A DNA stretch of 64,000 nucleotides. Source: a bacterium. GTDB lineage: Bacteria; Electryoneota; RPQS01. Of this stretch, positions 23,816 to 32,282 are shown one piece after another; the first letter of the stretch is position 1, and each line of letters opens with the position of its first letter. The stretch spans positions 186,001 through 250,000 of the forward strand of contig JAHDVH010000003.1 of assembly GCA_023382385.1 (NCBI GenBank), given 5' to 3'. Both the position numbers and the translations under genes were made by a program. The notes below the pieces were generated by a model. The model was not told where the DNA came from. It searched no databases and was given only the letters and a program-made list of their open reading frames with translations.

Positions 23816-26140
23816 TTATTTGATGACGACAAATTTGTCCAGATACTTATCTCCGCCAAACTCTACGGAGAAATAGTAGATGCCGCTGACGATCTCCTGA
23901 CCATTGCGCGTTCGGAGGTTCCATTCTGCTTGTTCCGTGCCGTTGTAGTGATCGATTGAACCAAGGTAGTCTCCAGCAAGAGAGAAGATCCGGATTATGC
24001 ACTTGCCCTGTTCAAGATTGGTCGGAAGACCGCGGAAAAACAGCTTGCGAACAAACTCGAGTCCGGCGCTCGTCTCGTTCGGTATCGCCTCGCCTCGGTG
24101 CCCGCCTTTGTAGGGATTCGGAAATACGTAGACTTTGCTCAGGTCGGCATGGGGGGATTCGCCCGCGACTGCCTGTTTGGCGATCGTGACTGACTTGGTG
24201 TATCCCGTACGGCTCGATTCAAGGACACCGGCGCCGAATACGCCCATGTCAAAAGCCCGTACGATGTACTCGTAAGTTTGGCCCGGAATAAGGCCAATGT
24301 CCCAGTAGACATACTCAAAGGATCCGTCTGGATAGTGGATTGAATCGGTCGGCATTCCATAGTTAAAATTCTGCCATTCGAATTCTCCTTCAAGCTCGTC
24401 AATAATGTCGTATTCTCTCAGTGTTTGCCATACCGTCTGGCCTGTTCTGCGTTCGATACGGTATCCCTCGAAGTCGGCCAGATTCGTAATAGCATCTATG
24501 GATGCCTCAGAATTCGGTTTCCAGCGAATCCGGACGCGGTCTTCATACACATCGAGCGAAAATTCAGGCGGTTCGGGCGCAGACGGACCCTGGAAGTCAT
24601 TCAGGTACATGGCAAGCGCCCACTCTGCATTGACACCAATGTCCGCTGTATCATCTCCCGCAATGAAAGCGACTGTGATCGGCAGCGTCTCGCCCGGGCG
24701 AATCGTGAAGCCGTTTGTGGCTTCAGCACCAAACGAAATCAACATGCGCCAGTCACCAGCGGTCGGGCTTAACGGATCAATGTCGCCTGACGACATCATA
24801 TTGTACTTCTCAGCGTTGGTCTCGGGGTCTCCGCCCGCAACTCGTTCAAAATTCCGGAACGAGACCCGTAATTGATTCAGCGCAACAGGTGTCTTGACCA
24901 CTCGCATGGCGAAGACACCGGGACCCGGACCGTCGGTATCGTTGATTTCATCATAGTGCACTGCCATTAACCGGCCAGCGTCATAGTAGTTGTAGTCGTC
25001 CGTTGACCCCGCGTCGCCGCCTTCCCCCTGCGCGAGAATATCCGGGTCGGCGAACAATCCAATATACACATTTCGCAACGGCAATGGTCCGACGTTGCGA
25101 ATACGGTAATCCAGCAGAATGAAGTCTGCGGCGTAGTCTTCAGGAAAAGCGTACGTCCGCTGTGTTACGATGAGATTCAGCGGAGTATGTCCATCGACAT
25201 CCGGACTCGATACAAACTGCGGTTGAATGTCATCCATGTAGACCGCGTAATACTCCTGCACGCCGCGGGCCACGCCGTCTTCGTCTGCCAGTCCATCACC
25301 GTCATCGTCGAGAAAACCCGGACAACAATCGCCGTCAAAATTCGAGTCTTCCATGTCAATCAGCCCGTCCGAATCGTTGTCCACAAAGTCGTTGGACATA
25401 TCTCCTGCAGGATCCTCGTCGATGTGAGGTTCCGGGTCATAGTTGCAATTGCCATCTCGGTTGGAATCGCCGCTTGAATCGGTATCTTCATCCACCAATC
25501 CATCCGCGTCGTCATCAAGTCCATTGACGATCTCTTCGTCAATCTGACCATCTTTGTCGTCATCAAATCCGATCAGGCCCCGCCCGCCATCCCAATTGCT
25601 CGAAGGCCGCCCATCGCCGTCCCAATCATCAGTCAATGGATCCCAATCTTCGTCGTCATCCGCGCCTTTCGCTCCAGCAACGAAGAAACGGTCGCCAAAG
25701 CGGCTAAAAGACTTCGAGGTCAGGTGCCAATCCGGATTTGCCGCCGTATTTGCGAAGGGCATGGCGAGGATGTTCTTGGGATAAAACTCGCCGGTGCCGT
25801 TGTCGCCATCGGTAGCCGTTGACACGAGTCGAACGCCGTTCATATCCGCGCCAATCCAAACGCCAGCGGAGAACAGAAAGTCATTGCCACTGTTGATCGG
25901 GAACTCGAATCCCGCGAACCCGGGAACATTATTTGGATTGCCAACTTCTCCGTAGTTCGAGAGCGTCATCAACACGTTTCCAATGTCGTGTGCAATCACA
26001 TCGGGACGCGCTCCGGGGTCGACGTCATCCATGTTGCGAACAGGTCCACGGTCTGTAATTCGCCGCGCGTCTGCCTTCTGAGGCAAACAGACGAGTATCG
26101 AGGCAATCAGCAGAATAAGTCTTAAACAGTGATTCTTCAT
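23816..26140 (-). CDS. Secreted T9SS-sorted protein with DxDGDG repeats
   Basis: The 774-residue protein starts with a signal peptide (…CLPQKADA). Residues about 170-300 hold at least six Asp-rich calcium-binding-type repeats (DDDKDGQIDEE, DDDADGLVDED, DNDSDGLIDMED, DDDGDGLADED), like thrombospondin-3 or dockerin loops. A beta-rich central region and an FN3-like domain (PEFSLDVYEDRVRIRWKP) follow. The C-terminal 90 residues (VYVFPNPYKGG ... IRIFSLAGDYLGS ... GIYYFSVEFGGDKYLDKFVVIK in pieces) match the T9SS/FlgD-like sorting fold. Lying directly after the TonB receptor (15 bases), it is likely a surface-bound partner. Ca2+ binding is inferred. Confidence 0.85.
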   Translation of the reverse strand: MKNHCLRLILLIASILVCLPQKADARRITDRGPVRNMDDVDPGARPDVIAHDIGNVLMTLSNYGEVGNPNNVPGFAGFEFPINSGNDFLFSAGVWIGADMNGVRLVSTATDGDNGTGEFYPKNILAMPFANTAANPDWHLTSKSFSRFGDRFFVAGAKGADDDEDWDPLTDDWDGDGRPSSNWDGGRGLIGFDDDKDGQIDEEIVNGLDDDADGLVDEDTDSSGDSNRDGNCNYDPEPHIDEDPAGDMSNDFVDNDSDGLIDMEDSNFDGDCCPGFLDDDGDGLADEDGVARGVQEYYAVYMDDIQPQFVSSPDVDGHTPLNLIVTQRTYAFPEDYAADFILLDYRIRNVGPLPLRNVYIGLFADPDILAQGEGGDAGSTDDYNYYDAGRLMAVHYDEINDTDGPGPGVFAMRVVKTPVALNQLRVSFRNFERVAGGDPETNAEKYNMMSSGDIDPLSPTAGDWRMLISFGAEATNGFTIRPGETLPITVAFIAGDDTADIGVNAEWALAMYLNDFQGPSAPEPPEFSLDVYEDRVRIRWKPNSEASIDAITNLADFEGYRIERRTGQTVWQTLREYDIIDELEGEFEWQNFNYGMPTDSIHYPDGSFEYVYWDIGLIPGQTYEYIVRAFDMGVFGAGVLESSRTGYTKSVTIAKQAVAGESPHADLSKVYVFPNPYKGGHRGEAIPNETSAGLEFVRKLFFRGLPTNLEQGKCIIRIFSLAGDYLGSIDHYNGTEQAEWNLRTRNGQEIVSGIYYFSVEFGGDKYLDKFVVIK

Positions 26141-26155
26141 GTGAAACCCTTCTGC

Positions 26156-29100
26156 CTAAAAGTCAACCGCGAGGCCTACGCGAACCTGACGAGGGATGTC
26201 CCACGCGTCTGGATTTGCTCCGGCCTTCGGATTCAGACCATAGTTGGGCGAATTACTGTCATTGATGAACCCAGGTTCGCCGTCATTATACGTGTCAATC
26301 GTGTTCTGGTTGCGGTCCCAACCCAGCACATTGCGGACATTAAACAGGTTGCGCACTTCAAGCAGCGCACGCCACTCCAAACCACCTGTTCGAAAGTGTC
26401 GCGCAACGTTGATGTCCGTCTGATAAGTCCACGGGGAATTCTTGCCGAACTCCTGCCCTTCAATGTTGTTACCGTTCACCTGAGTTGGAGTGTACGGCAA
26501 ACCGGATAGGAACTGTGAGAGCCAGTTGATCGTCCAACCAGAGCGCAGCCATTCAGCTGAGAAAGGCTCGCCCTTCAGCGCGTAATTCGCGCCGAGATTG
26601 AAAACTACCTGATGGCGGCGGTCCCAAGCCAACGGAGTCTCGCCAGCAGGAACCACGTAGTTGCTGCGGGTTACGTCCGACCCGATGTCGTAGGAATTCT
26701 TGCCGGTCGCCCAGGAGATCGTATATGTCAAACGTCCCGACAAATAGGAGCCGTAGTCCTTGGTCAGATTGAACTCAAATCCGCGAACGGAGGCATAATC
26801 CGCGTTGTAATAGATAGCCGCATTTTGACGACTCTGAAGCGGAATGCCTAACTCGAAGTAGAGTTGATTCTGCGATGCCGTCTGAATCCAGTTCTTGATG
26901 TCTTTGTAATAGGTGGAAACATCCAGCAGAAAATCCGCGCCAAACTGGTGACGCACACCAAGTTCATAGGCGATGGTTTTGGACGGCTTCAGATCGGGGT
27001 TCCCAATTACAGGTGTGCCGCCGGTTTGCAGCTGATTGACGCCCGTCAAATAGTAGTCGTGACGACCGCGTTGATAGAAATAGCCATAATTGAAATGAAA
27101 CACATCGCGGTCGGTAACGCTGTATGCGATTCCCAGTCTCGGCGACACATATGCCTCACCGCTCTTTCCCGGCGGCTCGTAATCCACGTAGTTGGCCCGT
27201 GAAGGGTCATTCGCAATGGGCGTACGGATCGCGTCGCCACCAATCCGCCAGTAGTCAAGTCTAACACCTGCGTTTATGATGATATCGCGATACTCCATCT
27301 TGTCCTGCAGGTACATTGCAGCCGCTGAAGGATAATAACGATATACGTCCGTGTAGATACCCTGTCCGCGATTAGCGATGCTGGGATACGGTCTATCTTC
27401 CGCAGCCACGTTGTAGTAGTTGTATTCCAATCCGCTCTTCAACTGATGCCGGGGATGAAGTTGCGATGTGATGTCCCATTTCAAAGTGTAGGTTTGGGAC
27501 TCGAAGCGTGCCCAGTCAGGAACAAGCTGTTGACTGTTTCCTGCAAGTCCATCGCCTGCAATGTGGAATCCATTGATGTTGGGGTATGCATTGCTCGGAT
27601 TGTTGAAGTCATACAATCCGTCCCCGTCCAGATCAGTGAACGGTTCTCCGATGTCGTAGCGCCCGTTATAGCGGCCATCGGCGTTAGGCAAGTCCACAAA
27701 TGGCTCGGAAGCGACGCCATATTCACTGGCGGACTTGTTTCCGCCGGCCAGCATTCGCGACGCGTCATAGACTCCAATCCGGAAAGTGTGAAACGTTTTC
27801 GCACTCAAGTTGTGATTCAGAGTCAGGTACAATTGCTGGTCGCGGATGGTTTCGGCACGTACGTGATTGGCAGGATTATAGAAATACGCCTGCAAATCCT
27901 CGTCTACCAGCCCGTCACCGTCGTCGTCGACCCAGTTTAACGCTTCTTCATCGACCCGGCCATCCCCGTCGTCATCCGCGAGTTCAGCGTCGCGGCCATC
28001 CACCACCCCGTCGCCATTCAAATCCTGATAGGTCCACTGCCTGTATTCATCCGCATTCGTTGCCAGGCCTTGAATGGAAGCCAAGGCATGCATTCCCGCA
28101 GTCTGCTCAGCAAGTGGGAAATCGTATGGGAAGACCTGCGAGAGCCTGTACCAATACGGATTAACACGCTCCTGATTGCTAACCCAGCCTATGCTTAACT
28201 TGTAGTTCTTTTCGGAATTGTAGGTTACTTTCACATTTGTATTGTTGTAGGCTTCTGCTTTGCGAATGTCCGAACCGAACCAATCAAAAACCTGTGGACG
28301 AAACCACGTATCGCCCCCAATGTTTGTCCCAAACTCATTTGCATTGCGACTCCAGAACGTTCCCGAGGCGAAAATCGACGTGAATCCAGGAACTTCAACT
28401 CCGAGTTGCGGCAGAAGCCGATCCGTGATCGGCTCTGGTCCCGAGATGGACATCTCGGTGTAGTCGTAGTTCTGGTAGCCGTTCTTGCGGTCATCTGGCT
28501 GGTGTGGCAAATCTCCTGCGACACTCTTGCCCAAGTCGCTGAATTTGCCGTTTCCAAAACCATCCAAGTCCATCACATGCTCAACATGTCCCGTGTACTT
28601 GCGATCGCCATCGCGCGTGACGAGGTTCACTACTGCGGACTGCGCTTCTCCATACTCAGCGCTGAATCCCGCAGTCATGACCTGCATTTCACCAATCGCA
28701 GCTTTGGGAACTTGCAGATAGCGCCGCTGAAACTGCGGATCACGAACTGACATGCCGTCGACTAAGAAGAGTATTTCGTCACGCCGACCGCCGCGAATGT
28801 GCAGATTAGTGCCACTCCCAACCACACCTGCCTGCCGAGCCAGTGCGTCTGAAAACTGAGTTACGGGGAGTTCTGTGATTTCGCGGGTATCTACAGTACG
28901 GACTGTGCTTGCTACGTCCCTTTTGACAACATCCCGCTCTGCCGTTATGGTCACTTCCTGGCCCTCAAGCACGGTCTCTTTTAAGCGGATGTTTAGCTCG
29001 GTCGTCTGTTCGGACGCAATCGTAACTCCGGTCACGTTTTGTGTCTCGAAGCCAATGGTTGTCACTTTTACCGTGTACGTACCGATTGGCAAGTTCAGAA

Positions 29101-29293
29101 CAAAAAACTCGCCGTCCACATTTGTAGTCGCTCCGCGAATTGTTCCTTCCACCGTTATATTTGCACCGGGGATAGGGTCATTCGTGCTGGCGTCCACAAC
29201 TGTGCCGGCGAGTTTTCCGGTGCCTTGAGCCCAGGCAGCTGACGAAGCTGCAAGTGCGACAAGGCCCCAAAACAGTCGTTTCAATTTGTTCAT
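26156..29293 (-). CDS. TonB-dependent receptor with carboxypeptidase-regulatory domain and embedded DxDGDG loops
   Basis: The 1045-residue protein has ATG 29293 preceded by GGAGG, a signal peptide (…ASSAAWAQG), a CarboxypepD-reg-like domain (KLAGTVVDASTNDPIPGANI, residues about 25-105) and a plug (RTVDTREITELPV, HIRGGRRDEILFLVDGMSVRD). A long barrel follows, with FNLGANYAL and a final strand VRVGLAVDF. Unusually, one extracellular region (about residues 455-510) contains DLNGDGVVDGRD, DDDGDGRVDEE and DDDGDGLVDED, the same Asp-rich repeats as in the next gene. First gene of a five-gene operon. Its ligand is unknown. Confidence 0.9.
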   Translation of the reverse strand: MNKLKRLFWGLVALAASSAAWAQGTGKLAGTVVDASTNDPIPGANITVEGTIRGATTNVDGEFFVLNLPIGTYTVKVTTIGFETQNVTGVTIASEQTTELNIRLKETVLEGQEVTITAERDVVKRDVASTVRTVDTREITELPVTQFSDALARQAGVVGSGTNLHIRGGRRDEILFLVDGMSVRDPQFQRRYLQVPKAAIGEMQVMTAGFSAEYGEAQSAVVNLVTRDGDRKYTGHVEHVMDLDGFGNGKFSDLGKSVAGDLPHQPDDRKNGYQNYDYTEMSISGPEPITDRLLPQLGVEVPGFTSIFASGTFWSRNANEFGTNIGGDTWFRPQVFDWFGSDIRKAEAYNNTNVKVTYNSEKNYKLSIGWVSNQERVNPYWYRLSQVFPYDFPLAEQTAGMHALASIQGLATNADEYRQWTYQDLNGDGVVDGRDAELADDDGDGRVDEEALNWVDDDGDGLVDEDLQAYFYNPANHVRAETIRDQQLYLTLNHNLSAKTFHTFRIGVYDASRMLAGGNKSASEYGVASEPFVDLPNADGRYNGRYDIGEPFTDLDGDGLYDFNNPSNAYPNINGFHIAGDGLAGNSQQLVPDWARFESQTYTLKWDITSQLHPRHQLKSGLEYNYYNVAAEDRPYPSIANRGQGIYTDVYRYYPSAAAMYLQDKMEYRDIIINAGVRLDYWRIGGDAIRTPIANDPSRANYVDYEPPGKSGEAYVSPRLGIAYSVTDRDVFHFNYGYFYQRGRHDYYLTGVNQLQTGGTPVIGNPDLKPSKTIAYELGVRHQFGADFLLDVSTYYKDIKNWIQTASQNQLYFELGIPLQSRQNAAIYYNADYASVRGFEFNLTKDYGSYLSGRLTYTISWATGKNSYDIGSDVTRSNYVVPAGETPLAWDRRHQVVFNLGANYALKGEPFSAEWLRSGWTINWLSQFLSGLPYTPTQVNGNNIEGQEFGKNSPWTYQTDINVARHFRTGGLEWRALLEVRNLFNVRNVLGWDRNQNTIDTYNDGEPGFINDSNSPNYGLNPKAGANPDAWDIPRQVRVGLAVDF

Positions 29294-29428
29294 GCGACAC
29301 CTCCGGGCAGGACTGCCCGTTCGCGTAGGTAGGCGGGAGTTATTCGGATTGCAACAAAAACCGCGTGCTGGCTTGCCTCTTCCGATGAAAGGGCAATGGG
29401 AGCAGCACACGGCGAGCAGGACTGACTG

Positions 29429-29457
29429 AAGTTAATATCAATCCGTTGAATTGTCAA
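29429..29457 (-). promoter_or_regulatory. Possible promoter of the five-gene outer-membrane operon
   Basis: On the minus strand a consensus TTGACA (29452-29457) is followed after 17 bases by TAACTT (29429-29434), a weak -10; TATTAA at 29432-29437 is a better hexamer but only 14 bases away. The 377-base gap 29294-29670 otherwise holds only a roughly 130-base leader, AT-rich sequence and the glnN terminator. Confidence 0.35.
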
Positions 29458-29621
29458 GGGTTTAGAGAGCAATTTCGGACTCTTTCCTCCGGCTAAATAC
29501 TTGAGTTTGGATTGTTTTTCGGCTGTTCAATTCTTCATAATTGCACAATATTCAACGTATTAGTGACCCGTAACGCTCGAGAGTTTGCGTCTTCTCACGT
29601 TGTGTGACCTCTTAACATAAG

Positions 29622-29649
29622 AAAAGCCCCTGCGAATACAGGGGCTTCA
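29622..29649 (-). terminator. Terminator of glnN
   Basis: On the minus strand the stem aagcccctg / caggggctt with a six-base loop is followed by TTTTCTTAT, 22 bases beyond the glnN stop. Confidence 0.85.
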
Positions 29650-29670
29650 AGAAGCACTGTGCTGCGTAAC

Positions 29671-31857
29671 TTAGCTCAGGTGAAGCAACTCTCGATACTT
29701 GGGCATTGGCCACAGGCTGTCGTCGACTATAACCTCAAGTTCATCCCCCGAGGCACGCAGCTCTTGCATCGCAGGAATGATAAAGTCCCGATAATACGAT
29801 GCAACCAGCAGATGATCATCCGTTTCAGGGACCGCAGCTCGTGCTCGATCGAGGTGCTTCAATCGCGAGATGAAACGCTCGATTGCCTGAGTCACCAATT
29901 CCAGCAGACCTCTTTGACCGGCAAGCGGGACGGCCGACAGCACTTCTTCAGCGGCATCAATTGTCTCGGCAACATTTCGCTGATACTCCAGGGCCGCAGG
30001 CAGGATTTGTGTTGCACCGATTGACGACATAAGGCCTGCTTCAATGCTGATCGTCTTAATATAAGTATCGAGCTTGATATGATAGCGGCTGTAAAGTTCA
30101 GACTCACTAAGGATACCAAGTTTAGAGAAGAGTTCAACGGATTTCGCCGTCTTAAATGCGGGAATCGCGTCGACCGCTGTACGAAGATTCGGGAGGCCGC
30201 GCCGTTCAGCCTCTTTATGCCACTCCAATGAGTAACCGTCCCCTCCAAAAAGCACATCTTTGTGAGCTGCAAGTTCGCGCTGAACTGTTAATCGAACCGC
30301 ATCGTTGAACACTTGGCCTTGCTGTAGCGCACTCTCAATCTCGGCTGCCATGTGATTCAGGGATTCTGCCACAATCGCATTGATAACCATATTCGGCCGC
30401 GCTATGTTCTGTCCGCTTCCGACCGCACGAAACTCGAACTTGTTGGCCGTGAACGCAAATGGCGACGTTCTATTACGGTCTGAATCGTGCAGGGGCAGCT
30501 GTGGCAGGGATGAAACCCCGATATTCAGATACTCCTGCTTCTTTGTCTTATGCGTCAATCCCTCGATTATGGATTGAACGACTTCGCTTAGTGTATCCCC
30601 GAGATAGACGCTGATTATGGCGGGCGGAGCTTCATTTGCTCCCAAGCGGTGATCATTTGCCGGCGTCGCGATGGCAGCTCGAATCAGATCGGAATGCAAG
30701 TGGACGGCGCGAACGACAGCCGTCAGGAATACCAGGAATTGAGCGTTCTCGTGCGGAGTATGGCCGGGTTCAAGCAGGTTATTCCCTTTGTCGTCAGCCA
30801 TTGACCAGTTATTGTGCTTGCCGCTGCCATTAATTCCCGCAAACGGTTTCTCATGCAGCAAGCAGGCAAATTCGTGCCTCGCCGCAACGCGCCGCATCAC
30901 GGACATCATGAGCATGTTGTGATCGGTGGCAATATTGGCCCGTTCGAATACAGGTGCTATCTCAAATTGTGCCGGTGCCACTTCGTTGTGCCGCGTCGTC
31001 ACCGGAATGCCAAGTTTATACAGCTCCAGTTCGAGGTCTTCCATAAACCCCAGCACTCTCTCAGGGATCGAACCGAAGTAATGATCCTCCATTTCCTGAC
31101 CCTTCGGGGGGCGTGCGCCAAATAGTGTGCGGCCGCACGTCATTAAGTCCGGACGCTGGAGGTAGAGTGCGCGATCCACAAGAAAATACTCTTGCTCGCA
31201 GCCCACGGTTGTGACAACCTGTTTCGCCTCATTGCCGAATAACTTCAGCACGCGAATCGCCGCCTGGCTCAACGCATCAATGGAACGCAGAAGCGGCGCT
31301 TTCTTATCAAGAGCATGGCCATTGAATCCGAGAAAGACGCTCGGGATATAGAGCGTCTTGCCGTAACGGCCTTCCATCAGGAAAGCCGGGCTTGTGGGAT
31401 CCCACCCAGTGTATCCGCGAGCTTCAAACGTTGAACGCGTTCCGCCAGAGGGGAAACTCGAAGCGTCCGGCTCGCCTTGCATCAGATTGGCGCCAGTAAA
31501 CTCTGTGATGACTCCGCCATCCTGTGTCGGAATCAAAAACGACTGATGCTTCTCAGCCGTTAATCCGTGTAACGGGTGAAACCAGTGCGAGTAGTGTGTC
31601 GCGCCACGAGCCTGCGCCCAATCTTTCATCGCGGCGGCAACAACATCTGCCGTCGCCGGGTCGAGCGACGTGCCGGAGTCGTGAATCTCCAGCAGGTGTT
31701 TGTATACTGGTTTCGGCAAGACCTGACGCATCACTGACAGAGAAAACACGTTCAGTCCGAAGAGTTCGGACGGTTGAACCGGCTGACTTGCTCCATTTCG
31801 AATGGTTCCATTCGCTGTTTGCTGGGAGTGATCTGTGCGAAACACTGTCTTGCTCAT
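29671..31857 (-). CDS. glnN: Type III glutamine synthetase (GSIII)
   Basis: It makes glutamine from glutamate, ammonia and ATP. The 728-residue length and dodecameric GSIII signatures separate it from GSI and GSII: FPSGGTRSTFEARGYTGWD (in pieces), VGCEQEYFLVD (metal-binding Glu), RHNEVAPAQFEIAPVFE, the nucleotide-site segment FAGINGSGKHNNWS, and ANDHRLGANEAPPAI. ATG 31857 was preferred to upstream in-frame starts because AAGG lies upstream and the preceding frame overlaps the thioesterase gene. It follows that gene by 49 bases. GSIII is common in Bacteroidota, cyanobacteria and some candidate phyla. Confidence 0.95.
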   Translation of the reverse strand: MSKTVFRTDHSQQTANGTIRNGASQPVQPSELFGLNVFSLSVMRQVLPKPVYKHLLEIHDSGTSLDPATADVVAAAMKDWAQARGATHYSHWFHPLHGLTAEKHQSFLIPTQDGGVITEFTGANLMQGEPDASSFPSGGTRSTFEARGYTGWDPTSPAFLMEGRYGKTLYIPSVFLGFNGHALDKKAPLLRSIDALSQAAIRVLKLFGNEAKQVVTTVGCEQEYFLVDRALYLQRPDLMTCGRTLFGARPPKGQEMEDHYFGSIPERVLGFMEDLELELYKLGIPVTTRHNEVAPAQFEIAPVFERANIATDHNMLMMSVMRRVAARHEFACLLHEKPFAGINGSGKHNNWSMADDKGNNLLEPGHTPHENAQFLVFLTAVVRAVHLHSDLIRAAIATPANDHRLGANEAPPAIISVYLGDTLSEVVQSIIEGLTHKTKKQEYLNIGVSSLPQLPLHDSDRNRTSPFAFTANKFEFRAVGSGQNIARPNMVINAIVAESLNHMAAEIESALQQGQVFNDAVRLTVQRELAAHKDVLFGGDGYSLEWHKEAERRGLPNLRTAVDAIPAFKTAKSVELFSKLGILSESELYSRYHIKLDTYIKTISIEAGLMSSIGATQILPAALEYQRNVAETIDAAEEVLSAVPLAGQRGLLELVTQAIERFISRLKHLDRARAAVPETDDHLLVASYYRDFIIPAMQELRASGDELEVIVDDSLWPMPKYRELLHLS

Positions 31858-31906
31858 GTGCGCCTTTTGGGTTGGATGGTATCCAGAAGTGTCAGAAAGG
31901 AAAGTA

Positions 31907-32281
31907 CTAAGTGCGGGAAATCGGTTTTGGGCGGCCGTGTTCGTCGACACATACAAACACGGCGCTTGTCTTTACGACAACGGTCCCATGTGTCGTGACA
32001 GCTTCTATCTCGAAAGAACAGCTTGTGCGGCCAATGCGCGGATTCATGCAGAAAAAATGGATGATGTCGCCTTCACGCACCGGATGGTGGAACTCGAACT
32101 CGCCAAACTTGAGAGTTACCATGTACCGTTCACCGGTGTGCTCATGCGCAAATATCGCCGCCGCTTCATCAACCCAAGCCATCATATTCCCGCCAAAGAG
32201 TGTACCATTCACTCCAAGGTTCTGTACCATGCAAAGCTTGGATGATACCTTGTAGCGTTGAATTGACTGCGAGTCTGTCAT
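31907..32281 (-). CDS. Hotdog-fold acyl-CoA thioesterase
   Basis: The 124-residue single hotdog domain has the YciA/BFIT-like motif NLGVNGTLFGGNMMAWVDEAAAIFA (in pieces: NGTLFGGNMM, WVDEAA), where the Asp/Glu of the long helix acts in thioester hydrolysis. The second strand region is VKTSAVFVCVDEHGRP. It likely hydrolyses acyl-CoA in the cytoplasm. It begins one base after the stop of the protease gene and 49 bases before glnN, so it can be co-transcribed with both. The functional link with a secreted protease and glutamine synthetase is unclear. Confidence 0.85.
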   Translation of the reverse strand: MTDSQSIQRYKVSSKLCMVQNLGVNGTLFGGNMMAWVDEAAAIFAHEHTGERYMVTLKFGEFEFHHPVREGDIIHFFCMNPRIGRTSCSFEIEAVTTHGTVVVKTSAVFVCVDEHGRPKPISRT

Positions 32282-32282
32282 A

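Noticed and set aside
25178-25640. Dense GAC/ATC-rich repeats as a possible DNA repeat array or CRISPR
   Set aside because: The periodicity is protein-level (DxDGDG loops), with variable unit length and sequence; no conserved direct repeat with spacers.
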